64,000 bases of DNA, taken from positions 3,162,001 through 3,226,000 of the forward strand of contig NZ_JAUSRB010000002.1 of the NCBI RefSeq assembly GCF_030811595.1. Direction: 5' to 3'. The translations under genes and the position numbers were made by a program. The notes beneath the pieces are model-generated. The model saw only the letters and a program-made list of their open reading frames with translations, searched no databases and was not told the DNA's origin. This DNA is from Streptosporangium brasiliense (GTDB lineage Bacteria > Actinomycetota > Actinomycetes > Streptosporangiales > Streptosporangiaceae). Below, in pieces: positions 52,203-59,545 of the stretch (position 1 is its first letter; every line of letters begins with the position of its first letter).

Positions 52203-53390
52203 GTGACCAACTCCTCCGGCTCCTCGGGAGCCACCCCCTCCGGCTCCTCCGGAGCCAACCCCTACGGCGCCTACGGCCTGCCGAACGCGAACACGAAACC
52301 CGGTGTCGTGGACCCGCGCATGATGGACTCCGGGTTCAAGATGGAGCACGACAGGGTCACCACTCTCGGCGACAGCATGGGCAAACGCGCTCCGGTCATG
52401 ACGGAGCTCAGCGGCAGGACCAGGGCCATCGACATGCACGTGCTCACCTTCGGCGTCATCGGCGGAGGTCTGAACGTGGCGCACCGCGAGGTGCGTGACA
52501 GCGCCGCCGACGCTCTGACGAAGGCCAAGGATGTGCTGGAGTCCTGGAAGAAGGCCCTCGACGGCGTGGTGAAGAACGCCAAGGAGGCCGAGAAGGCCAG
52601 CAGCTCCGAGGCGCCGCCGGAGGAGAAGGGCGGCCCCGAGATCCCCGACGGGGGCATCAAGACTCCGAAATTCGATCCGAAGGGCCTGGGCGACCCCAAG
52701 TTCGGCGATCTTCCGAAGTCTCCGAGTGAGGATGACCTGCCGAAGCCTCCGTATGACGATGGCCTGGACGACCTGAAGAAGCCTCCGTACGACGATGACC
52801 TGGACGACCTGAAGAAGCCTCCGTACGACGATGACCTGGACGACCTGAAGAAGCCTCCGTATGAGGACGACCTGCCGAAGCCTCCGAAAGATGACGATTA
52901 CCTGCCCAAGCCTCCGAGTGAGGACGATCTGCCGAAGCCTCCAGGTGCCGGTGACCTGCCCAAGACCCCGAACTTCGACGACGGCACGCAGGGCAGGAAC
53001 GGGCTGGACGACCCCCTCAAGACCCAGCTCGCCGGATACGACCCCAAGCAGTCGATCGCGGACGCCCTCAACACGCCGAGGACACCGAACATCTCGGACC
53101 TGAGGGCGCCGGGGACGGACGGCTCGTCCACCGGGGGTCTGGGCACGGGCAACCGCGCCGGCTTCGGATCCTTCGCCGGAGGGGCGAACGCCGGAGCGGG
53201 GCTGGGCGCGGGTCTGGGGCGCGGTCTGGGCGCCGGTCTGGGCGCCGGCGGCATGCCGATGATGCCGATGGCCCCGATGGCCGGCGGAATGGGCGAGGGA
53301 GACAAGGACCGTGACCGTTCCACCTGGCTCTCGGAGGACGAGAGCGTCTGGGGTGGCGACGGCGACGTCGCACCCGCGGTGATCGAGTAG
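52203..53390 (+). CDS. Pro/Asp-rich T7SS substrate with shared C-terminal motif
   Basis: A 395-residue protein. It starts at a GTG with GGAGGG 6 bases upstream. A Ser/Gly-rich head (residues 1-30) leads to a helical WXG100-sized part (about 45-130). Then comes a repeat region of DDLKKPPYDDDL units, three near-identical 12-residue copies with more degenerate flanking copies, at about 170-245. Ala/Gly/Met-rich sequence and the C-terminal motif DRDRSTWLSEDESVW (near 368-382) follow, ending VAPAVIE. No membrane segment or signal peptide is visible. Likely a T7SS substrate acting at the cell surface, in an operon with the gene at 53404. Confidence 0.8.
   Translation: MTNSSGSSGATPSGSSGANPYGAYGLPNANTKPGVVDPRMMDSGFKMEHDRVTTLGDSMGKRAPVMTELSGRTRAIDMHVLTFGVIGGGLNVAHREVRDSAADALTKAKDVLESWKKALDGVVKNAKEAEKASSSEAPPEEKGGPEIPDGGIKTPKFDPKGLGDPKFGDLPKSPSEDDLPKPPYDDGLDDLKKPPYDDDLDDLKKPPYDDDLDDLKKPPYEDDLPKPPKDDDYLPKPPSEDDLPKPPGAGDLPKTPNFDDGTQGRNGLDDPLKTQLAGYDPKQSIADALNTPRTPNISDLRAPGTDGSSTGGLGTGNRAGFGSFAGGANAGAGLGAGLGRGLGAGLGAGGMPMMPMAPMAGGMGEGDKDRDRSTWLSEDESVWGGDGDVAPAVIE
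52740..52870. repeat. 36-base coding tandem repeat
   Basis: About 3.5 copies of a 36-base unit encoding DDLKKPPYDDDL within the substrate gene. The central copies are nearly identical, so slippage or recombination could change the number. Confidence 0.8.
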
Positions 53391-53403
53391 GGGAGAGACA
53401 TCC

Positions 53404-54273
53404 ATGGGGAAGTACGACTCAGCTCCGGCCATGTACATAGGCGCCACCGCCCTGGCCGGGATGGCCGCGGTCGTCATCCCGTACGCGCGGCCCATCACGT
53501 TCCTGATGGGGCTGATGGGCGGCGACTCGCCCGAGATGGAGCGGGCCGCGGCGCAGTGGAACGACAAGTCGCCCATCCACATCGAGCCGCTCGCCAGCCC
53601 TGCCTCCCTCTTCCTCAAGCCCGGCGCCAAGCCCGATCCCAAGCCCGCAGAGGTGCGTCCCCCGATGATCGACCCGATCCAGGCCGGGGGCGGTGACATC
53701 GCCCTCCTCCGGCAGGAGATGGGGCGGCTCGTGAGAGAGATCGGCAACAACAAGCAGTGGGTGGGCACCTCCTACGACACGTTCGTGAAGACCTTCAACG
53801 AGTTCGACACCAACCTCGCGCTGTTCGAGAGCCGCCGCAAGGGCGTGGGAGGCAGCCTCGACGTGGCGGCGGAGATCTACTTCTGGGGTGCCGTCGTCTG
53901 CCAGGGCATAGCGACGGTTCTGGCCGGACTCGCGACGTATGTTTCGCTGGCCCGCGCCACCGCCGCCTTCGCGGCGACCGCCGAGGGCCAGGCGCTGGGC
54001 ATCACGCTCAGGCTCGGGGCCACCATGCAGCGGATCGTGGACGCGCACACGAAGGGCGTCTGGAGGATCACCGGGATCGTCAGCGCCATAGCCATCCTCT
54101 ACAACCAGCAGAGCCAGTCACTGCCCGGTGTGGCCGCCGTCCAGGGTAAGACCCCCGAGTTCACCCAGGCGCTCAAGTACGAATCGAGCACCGGAGGGCT
54201 GACCCCCGACCTCGAGGCCGCCAAGCCGTCCGAGGTGAAGATGCCGTCGCTGATGCCGGACTTCGGCTGGTGA
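53404..54273 (+). CDS. membrane protein with internal WXG100-like domain
   Basis: A 289-residue protein. An N-terminal hydrophobic segment (ALAGMAAVVIPYARPITFLMGLMGG, near 14-40) is followed by a helical region with NKQWVGTSYDTFVKTFNEFD (near 117-136), a WXG-type turn. Two further membrane segments (IYFWGAVVCQGIATVLAGLATY, near 158-180, and near 215-235) follow. This layout is related to the two ~275-residue proteins at 54340 and 58236. It lies 14 bases after the Pro/Asp-rich substrate and probably serves as its membrane partner. The function is unknown. Confidence 0.78.
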   Translation: MGKYDSAPAMYIGATALAGMAAVVIPYARPITFLMGLMGGDSPEMERAAAQWNDKSPIHIEPLASPASLFLKPGAKPDPKPAEVRPPMIDPIQAGGGDIALLRQEMGRLVREIGNNKQWVGTSYDTFVKTFNEFDTNLALFESRRKGVGGSLDVAAEIYFWGAVVCQGIATVLAGLATYVSLARATAAFAATAEGQALGITLRLGATMQRIVDAHTKGVWRITGIVSAIAILYNQQSQSLPGVAAVQGKTPEFTQALKYESSTGGLTPDLEAAKPSEVKMPSLMPDFGW

Positions 54274-54280
54274 CACCCGC

Positions 54281-54310
54281 TCGGGGCGGCCCGCGGAGTG
54301 GCCGCCCCGA
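54281..54310. terminator. bidirectional hairpin terminator
   Basis: TCGGGGCGGCC (54281-54291) and GGCCGCCCCGA (54300-54310), an 11-base stem with an 8-base loop, between two convergent genes and 8 bases from the stop of the first. Confidence 0.7.
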
Positions 54311-54339
54311 ACCGGCCATGGGCCGGCCGGAGGGCGGGG

Positions 54340-55185
54340 TCAGCGGCCGCCGGCGGGTGTGGTCGGGGGCGTGCTCGGGGGTGTGGTCGAGGACGTGCTC
54401 GGAGGCGTGCTCGGAGGCGTGCTCGGGGGTGTGGTCGGGGGTGTGGTCGAGGACGTGCTCGGAGGCGTGTCCGAGGGCGTGCTCGGAGGCGTGGCCGGGG
54501 GCGCCTGGTACGGCGCGGGGACGTCGCGCTTGGGGGCCACCCACTGGGGGGGAGGGGTCGTCGAGATCACGGCCTGCTTGAAGTCGATCTTGAGGCCGTC
54601 GGTGGGCTTGATGTTGAACAGGTCGCTCATCGACTTGAGAAGATTGACCAGGGTGTCGCCCGACAGCTGGAGATGGGTCACCAGGAGCCCCGACATCTTG
54701 GCGAGGAGAATCTTCTCGGTGATGGCGAGCTTGGTCATCATCAGCCTCGCCTGGAGCCCCCACGGCGTGGCCGCCAGCGCGGTGGTGGTCATGGCGAAGA
54801 GGAGGGCCACACCGGCGATCTTGACGACTCCCAGCCAGTAGTCGTAGTAGGCGCCGCGTACTTTGTCGAGCTGGCCCTCCATGTTGTAACAGATGCCGCT
54901 GAGCCGCTGCAGCTCGCCGCCGAACACCGCGGTCGCGTGCAGGAAGGACTCGGCGTCCTCGGCGATCCAGTTTCCACGGGACAGGAAGACCGCGTTGCCC
55001 ACCATGCTGGGGTACTTCACTTCGAGATCCTTGGCCAGGCCGTTCCAGTTGGCCTTGGCGTCACCCATGCCCGGGACGTTCGCCAGCGCCGGGGTGACGA
55101 TGGCCACCGCGAACCAGAGCCGGGGGTCCAGCTTGGCGGCGGCCTTGAGTCTCTCGATGGCCACTGTGGCCAGGGGGAAGGACAT
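54340..55185 (-). CDS. membrane WXG100-like protein with Thr/Pro/Ser tail (module A)
   Basis: A 281-residue protein. The first half has a WXG-type turn NWIAEDAESFL near 70. Two membrane segments follow (about 118-140 and 145-170), then a cytoplasm/periplasm helical part. The last 60 residues are an unusual tail of TPPST and SSTTPP units, probably surface-exposed and glycosylatable. The rest is clearly paralogous to the 270-residue protein at 58236. It is preceded on the same strand by the ~100-residue partner. The role in the T7SS is unknown. Confidence 0.8.
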   Translation of the reverse strand: MSFPLATVAIERLKAAAKLDPRLWFAVAIVTPALANVPGMGDAKANWNGLAKDLEVKYPSMVGNAVFLSRGNWIAEDAESFLHATAVFGGELQRLSGICYNMEGQLDKVRGAYYDYWLGVVKIAGVALLFAMTTTALAATPWGLQARLMMTKLAITEKILLAKMSGLLVTHLQLSGDTLVNLLKSMSDLFNIKPTDGLKIDFKQAVISTTPPPQWVAPKRDVPAPYQAPPATPPSTPSDTPPSTSSTTPPTTPPSTPPSTPPSTSSTTPPSTPPTTPAGGR

Positions 55186-55209
55186 CTGTCCCCTCCTTCT
55201 TCCCGGTCG

Positions 55210-55509
55210 TCACCGGTAGACGACGGTGCTGGCGTCCTCGGCGGCGCGCCAGTTCTTCTTGATGGTCTCCAGTGCGGAGATCCAGGCGTCGACGGTGGTG
55301 ACGGCCTCGTCGACCATCTGCTTGATGTCGTCCTGCGTCTGGGCGTATTTACTGCCCATCAACATGCCGAGCAGCCCGAACCCCGGAAAGCCCACATCGG
55401 TGGAGTCGATGTCCTTCTTGAGCTCATGGAGTCCCGGGATGACCCGCTCGCCGAGGTTCCGCTGGATGTTCGCGATGGCGGAGGAAGTGACGTACTTGTC
55501 CTGGGCCAT
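55210..55509 (-). CDS. small helical T7SS protein (module A)
   Basis: A 99-residue helical protein. It begins MAQDKYVTSSAI and ends NWRAAEDASTVVYR, and both ends match the paralogue at 57918 (MTQDRYVTSKAI; NWQRAEDSSTVVYT). No Trp-X-Gly turn is present, although an NW occurs near the end. It is encoded 24 bases before the module A membrane protein, so the pair is likely an exported or membrane-bound heterodimer. The ATG has GGAGG about 10 bases upstream. Confidence 0.8.
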   Translation of the reverse strand: MAQDKYVTSSAIANIQRNLGERVIPGLHELKKDIDSTDVGFPGFGLLGMLMGSKYAQTQDDIKQMVDEAVTTVDAWISALETIKKNWRAAEDASTVVYR

Positions 55510-55559
55510 GGGGTGACGATCCTCCGGTCCGTATCACTGAACGTTTCGCCCGGTGTTGC

Positions 55560-55569
55560 TTATTAATGG
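55560..55569. promoter_or_regulatory. AT-rich motif TTATTAATGG between divergent T7SS genes
   Basis: This ten-base motif is the reverse complement of the 29050-29059 sequence upstream of the first YbaB operon. Around it (55550-55650) the DNA is AT-rich and contains CGTTAAC-like elements, and should hold the promoters of the YbaB gene and of module A. Confidence 0.3.
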
Positions 55570-55668
55570 TGTGCTGTTAACGCTGTCGGGACACTATCGG
55601 TTAATTTCTTCCATGTCAGGAGTGGTTTGAGTTACTTTTGATCACACACGGTTCGGTTGGGGGCGCAG

Positions 55669-56109
55669 ATGTTTGATCCCGATAATTTTGATCTGGAAAG
55701 TCTGGAAAGAATCGGGAAGGAAGCCGAGAAGGCGATGGAGCGTCTCGCCGACGTCCAGCAGGAGATCGGGGAGATCCGCGGCACGGGGACGGGCGCCAAC
55801 GGCCTGATCAGTGTGATCATCGATGGGTCCGGCCACGTGGAGAAGATCGAGCTCAACGCGCGCGTGATGCGCCTGGACAGCCATGAGCTGGCCGACGAGC
55901 TGACGAAGGCCTTCCGCCAGGCTCAGGAGGACGGCGAGCGCCAGACCCGCGAACTGCTGAGCGGCGCGCTGGGGGAGGACATGCCACTCCCGCCGGGGCC
56001 GCTCGACTTCACCAAGACGGAAGATCAGTTGTCGCAGGCGTACGAGAGCTTCGCCCGGTCGATGGACGAGCGCATGGGCGGGCCCACGCGACGGTCGGAC
56101 CGCGGCTGA
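55669..56109 (+). CDS. YbaB/EbfC-like protein (near module A)
   Basis: A 146-residue YbaB-fold protein. It begins MFDPDNFDLESLERIGKEAE and contains the core ISVIIDGSGHVEKIELNARV (near 46-65) and LADELTKAFRQAQEDGERQT. The C-terminal ~45 residues are Pro- and acidic-rich. Its first residues resemble those of the YbaB at 59045 (F-x-x-D-x-L-x-LESLE). It is divergent from the module A pair and convergent with eccB. The ATG at 55669 has GGGGG ahead. Accessory role inferred. Confidence 0.82.
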   Translation: MFDPDNFDLESLERIGKEAEKAMERLADVQQEIGEIRGTGTGANGLISVIIDGSGHVEKIELNARVMRLDSHELADELTKAFRQAQEDGERQTRELLSGALGEDMPLPPGPLDFTKTEDQLSQAYESFARSMDERMGGPTRRSDRG

Positions 56110-56129
56110 GCGGTCGCCCGGTCTGAGAT

Positions 56130-56205
56130 CCGGTGCCCGCCCCACCCCGCACCGCCCGGGGACGGAGCCGGGGACGGGCGCCGAGGAACGGGGGGCGGGC
56201 ACCGG
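56130..56205. terminator. long-loop inverted repeat between YbaB and eccB
   Basis: CCGGTGCCCGCCCC (56130-56143) and GGGGCGGGCACCGG (56192-56205), a 14-base stem with a 48-base GC-rich loop, in the gap between convergent genes. It may terminate both transcripts. Confidence 0.5.
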
Positions 56206-56256
56206 AACGCGGGCCCGCCCATCACCGGTCCGTGTGTCCGTGCCCGCCCGGTGGGG

Positions 56257-57711
56257 CTATCCCTGCGCCCCCGGGGAGCGGACCGGCGCCGGCTGGCTGA
56301 CCTGGATGGGGGTCCTCGCGGCCGCCGGGTCGAGCACCGGGCCCTCGGGGATCAGCCGCACCAGATGCGCCGGCAGCGGGGCGACCTCCTGCGGGGTGTA
56401 GCCGAGGATCGACAGTACGTCCGCGGACGGGACGGAGTGCCGGCGCCCCTGGTCGCTGATCAGGAAGAGCGGTCCGATCGCGTCCATCCTGCCGTTGCCC
56501 GGCAGCAGGCCCACCAGGGCGCCGCGGCCCGGCGGGAGCACCACCTGGTCGACCACCTCCTGGTTGAACCAGCCCCTCGGGGGCGGCGGGATCCGCGCCG
56601 TGCTGCCCACCGTCAGCGCCGCCCGGGCCGAACCACGCTCGGTGTTGGCGTAGACAGCGCAGAGCGGGCTCGTCGGCGGTGCCGTGGTGAGTTTCGGCAT
56701 GGTCGGGGGGAGCTCCTCGCCGCCCAGCTTGGTGGCTGAGTGCTTCATCCCGTTCGCTTCCGCGGGGGCCAGGTCCGCAGGCAGCGGCTTCATGCGGCCG
56801 TACGCCTTCTTGATGGCGGGGTCCCCCAGCAGCAGGGCGGCCTGGGTGGGAGTGAGGTCCGCCAGGCCGTCGGAGAGCAGGACGTACCACTTCGGGGCCC
56901 CGCCGGTCATCGACGGGACGGTGAACACCCTGCCGACCGCGGACCTCCGGCCGTCGGGCCCGCGCGCCGCGGTGCCGAGACCCGGGATGGACGGGCTCTG
57001 GAAGTCGGGTCCGATGGGCAGCGCGTTGAGCCAGGCGGAGGGGACCTGGCGGGGCTGTTCCTGGGTCAGCGCCGGCATGCTCTTGGCCGGCACCCGCATC
57101 CGCTGGTCCGACCAGAGCAGCCAGACCTGGCCGCCCTCCTCGACGACCATGCCCGTGTCCGCCCCGATCGGCCTGCCGCCGATGTCGAGGCCGCCGACCA
57201 GTGAGGTGTACGGGCGGCGTTCGCCGTTGGCGTCCACCCCCTCCACCACGCAGGCCGACCAGGGGGTGCGGACCAGGCGGTCGTGGGCGGGCAGGGACTT
57301 GGGGGCGCCCGGGATGCCCACCAGCGCGCCGCGCGGGAACCCCGCGAGCGAGGCCGCGGTGACCGTGCGGACCTTCACCTCCCCCTCACCCAGCAGCAGC
57401 CGGGCGGAGGTCACGTTGTCGACGGGGATCATCTTCCCCTGCGGGGCGCTGTATACGAAGGTCGCGCCCGACTCCTCCTCCACGATCAGGGTCCCCGGCT
57501 GGGTGAGCTTGGTCGCGTTGCCGGGCCACAGCAGCCCCAATATGCCGAAGACGGCCGTCACCAGCACCGCGACCAGGATGCTGCCGAACATCGCCACGTT
57601 GTGCCTGCGCATCGGCGACTCGGGAAGGTCCGGTTCGCCCTGGAGCAGGGCCATTCCCAGGCGCTGGGTCATCAGCTTGTACGCCTGGTAAAGATCGCGA
57701 CGGGTCTGCAT
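56257..57711 (-). CDS. eccB: type VII secretion protein EccB
   Basis: A 484-residue membrane-anchored T7SS component. It starts MQTRRDLYQAYKLMTQRL, the standard EccB N-terminus. One membrane segment lies near 37-60 (MFGSILVAVLVTAVFGILGLLW). The rest is a periplasmic/extracellular domain with WSACVV and CAVYANTE cysteines and repeats typical of EccB. The ATG at 57711 has GGAGGTGGG just upstream; an upstream ATG would only add non-homologous residues. It stands alone on the minus strand between two mirror modules, instead of in an operon with eccC or eccD. Confidence 0.94.
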   Translation of the reverse strand: MQTRRDLYQAYKLMTQRLGMALLQGEPDLPESPMRRHNVAMFGSILVAVLVTAVFGILGLLWPGNATKLTQPGTLIVEEESGATFVYSAPQGKMIPVDNVTSARLLLGEGEVKVRTVTAASLAGFPRGALVGIPGAPKSLPAHDRLVRTPWSACVVEGVDANGERRPYTSLVGGLDIGGRPIGADTGMVVEEGGQVWLLWSDQRMRVPAKSMPALTQEQPRQVPSAWLNALPIGPDFQSPSIPGLGTAARGPDGRRSAVGRVFTVPSMTGGAPKWYVLLSDGLADLTPTQAALLLGDPAIKKAYGRMKPLPADLAPAEANGMKHSATKLGGEELPPTMPKLTTAPPTSPLCAVYANTERGSARAALTVGSTARIPPPPRGWFNQEVVDQVVLPPGRGALVGLLPGNGRMDAIGPLFLISDQGRRHSVPSADVLSILGYTPQEVAPLPAHLVRLIPEGPVLDPAAARTPIQVSQPAPVRSPGAQG

Positions 57712-57917
57712 CCCACCTCCGCCTCGCCGGGTGCGCGGTAGCCCACAGCATAGAAGCGTGATCACCGGACGGCCGCACCGGTGTGACGGGTGAACGGCGG
57801 CTGTCCATGAAGTTTCCGATCATCGAAACCATGCTGAACAGGCCAGATGGGGGCGTGGGACGGCCGGGACGAGGTGATAGGAGATATCCCGGAACGGTTG
57901 TTGATCGGGGAGGCCGC

Positions 57918-58220
57918 ATGACTCAGGACAGGTACGTCACGTCGAAGGCGATCCAGGGGATCCGCAAGGAGATAGGCGAGGACGTCCTTCCGAAGGTCAC
58001 GGAGCTGCGCCGGATGGTGGACAGCACCAACCTGGACGGCCTCGGCTGGGGCCTCGTCGGGGAACTGGCGGTCGGGATCCGCTACCGCGACGTGCAGAAG
58101 GACGTCAGGGAGAAGTTCATGCAGGCCGTGGATGTGCTGGAGTCCTGGCAGGAGACGCTGGACAACGCCAGGATCAACTGGCAGCGCGCCGAGGACAGCA
58201 GTACCGTCGTCTACACGTGA
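57918..58220 (+). CDS. small helical T7SS protein (module B)
   Basis: A 100-residue helical protein, paralogue of the gene at 55210 with the same ends (MTQDRYVTSKAI and SSTVVYT). A GLGWGLVG turn lies in the middle. The ATG at 57918 has GGGGAGG just upstream; an in-frame ATG 135 bases earlier is rejected because the extra residues do not fit the paralogue. It leads the module B operon with a membrane protein and YbaB gene, and is divergent from eccB. Confidence 0.82.
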   Translation: MTQDRYVTSKAIQGIRKEIGEDVLPKVTELRRMVDSTNLDGLGWGLVGELAVGIRYRDVQKDVREKFMQAVDVLESWQETLDNARINWQRAEDSSTVVYT

Positions 58221-58235
58221 CCCGGAAGAGCCGAC

Positions 58236-59048
58236 ATGCCGGTACCGCCGGGTAAGAAGCCGAGCCCGCTGACCGCGGGCAAGAGCGCCAGAGGCGTGCT
58301 CGTCAACTCCACGAAGGTGCTCAGCAACCTGGAGAAGGGGGCCCGGCTGGCGCCCACGCTCTGGGCGGGCGTGGCGATCGCGACGACCGCGGTCGCCAAC
58401 GTGCCGGGGATGGCCGACATCTACAACAACTGGGACTCCATCCACGCGCGCCTGGACACCGCCAACAAGAGCTACGCCGCCGCCCTGCTGAACAAGCACA
58501 AGGACGGCTGGATCGCCGAGGACCGCGACGCCTTCGACGACGCCGTCCAGCGCTACCAGGAGGCGCTGGAGAGCCTGCGCGCCTACATCAAGACGATCGC
58601 CGGGATCGTGGACGAGTTGGGCGACTCCTACCGCGCCTACTGGCTGGCGATCGCCAAGGTCGCCGGGACCCTGCTCTTCCTCGCCTCGATCGCCGCCGCC
58701 ATGCTCGCGACGCCCTACGCGGGCAACGCCGCGCTCAACCTGCGGATGCTCGGCGTCATGGCCAGCAAGGTCATCGCCGCCTCGACCGCCGCGCTCGGGA
58801 AGGTCGTCGCCGCGGGGGCCAGCAGCATGTCGATCTACTTCTCCGGCAAGGCGTGGCTGCAGGCGTTCAACCTGGAGCCCACCGAGAGCGCGAAGATCGA
58901 CTTCACCCAGGCCAAGATCAACATCAAGGGACTGGCGCCCTTCCAGGAGCCTCCCGTCCAGAAGCCCGGCCAGCAGCCCCAGCTCCCGCCGCACGCGGGC
59001 TTCGAATGGCTGTCGCCCAAGAAAGAACTCCCGGAGAAGTACAAGTGA
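58236..59048 (+). CDS. membrane WXG100-like protein (module B)
   Basis: A 270-residue protein, paralogue of the gene at 54340. A hydrophobic N-terminal part (RLAPTLWAGVAIATTAVANVPGMADIYNNWD) is followed by the WIAEDRDAFDDAVQRYQ turn (near 90-106), two membrane segments (about 135-165), and a C-terminal part ending EWLSPKKELPEKYK that aligns with the module A protein. It lacks the Thr/Pro/Ser tail. Its stop overlaps the YbaB start (GTGA), so the two are co-translated. Confidence 0.82.
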   Translation: MPVPPGKKPSPLTAGKSARGVLVNSTKVLSNLEKGARLAPTLWAGVAIATTAVANVPGMADIYNNWDSIHARLDTANKSYAAALLNKHKDGWIAEDRDAFDDAVQRYQEALESLRAYIKTIAGIVDELGDSYRAYWLAIAKVAGTLLFLASIAAAMLATPYAGNAALNLRMLGVMASKVIAASTAALGKVVAAGASSMSIYFSGKAWLQAFNLEPTESAKIDFTQAKINIKGLAPFQEPPVQKPGQQPQLPPHAGFEWLSPKKELPEKYK

Positions 59049-59467
59049 CGAACTTCAACGCCGACGACCTGAAGCTGGAGAGCCTGGAGGACCTGGAGGA
59101 GGTCGTACGGCGGAGCGAGGAGACGCTGGGCCGGCTCGGCGGCGTCTACGGCGAGCTGGCGGCCGTCACAGGAGAGGGCTTCGGCGCCGACGGCCTGGCC
59201 CGGGCCCTGGTGGACGGCACCGGCCGGATCCAGCAGATCACCTTCGATCCGCGCATCACGCGCCTGGACAGCCAGTCGATCGCCGAGGCCGCGACCGAGG
59301 CCGTCCGGGCCGCCCAGGACGCCGCCCAGCGCCAGAACGAGGAACTGCTGAGGGAGGCGACGGGCGGGGAGCCGGTCGCCCTGGACATGGACAGCGCCCG
59401 CCGGCGGTTCGAGGAGATCGGCGAGGACCTGGCCCGCACCCTGCGCGACCTGAACAGCCAGGGCTGA
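59045..59467 (+). CDS. YbaB/EbfC-like protein (module B)
   Basis: A 140-residue YbaB-fold protein starting at a GTG that overlaps the previous stop. It opens TNFNADDLKLESLEDLEEVV and has the core LVDGTGRIQQITFDPRITRL (near 57-76) and SQSIAEAATEAVRAAQDAAQ. It is the fifth YbaB gene in the island and the last gene of the module B operon. Close to the YbaB at 55669 at its N-terminus. Role unknown; see the YbaB finding. Confidence 0.84.
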   Translation: MTNFNADDLKLESLEDLEEVVRRSEETLGRLGGVYGELAAVTGEGFGADGLARALVDGTGRIQQITFDPRITRLDSQSIAEAATEAVRAAQDAAQRQNEELLREATGGEPVALDMDSARRRFEEIGEDLARTLRDLNSQG

Positions 59468-59510
59468 GCCCGCGAGACGGAGAGACCCGGCCGGGAGCCG
59501 GGACGGACCC

Positions 59511-59540
59511 GGGGGACGGCCGAGGACTCGGCCGTCCCCC
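59511..59540. terminator. bidirectional hairpin terminator
   Basis: GGGGGACGGCCGAG (59511-59524) and CTCGGCCGTCCCCC (59527-59540): a 14-base perfect inverted repeat in the gap between convergent genes. It would end both the module B operon and the first pseudokinase gene. Confidence 0.78.
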
Positions 59541-59545
59541 GAGTC

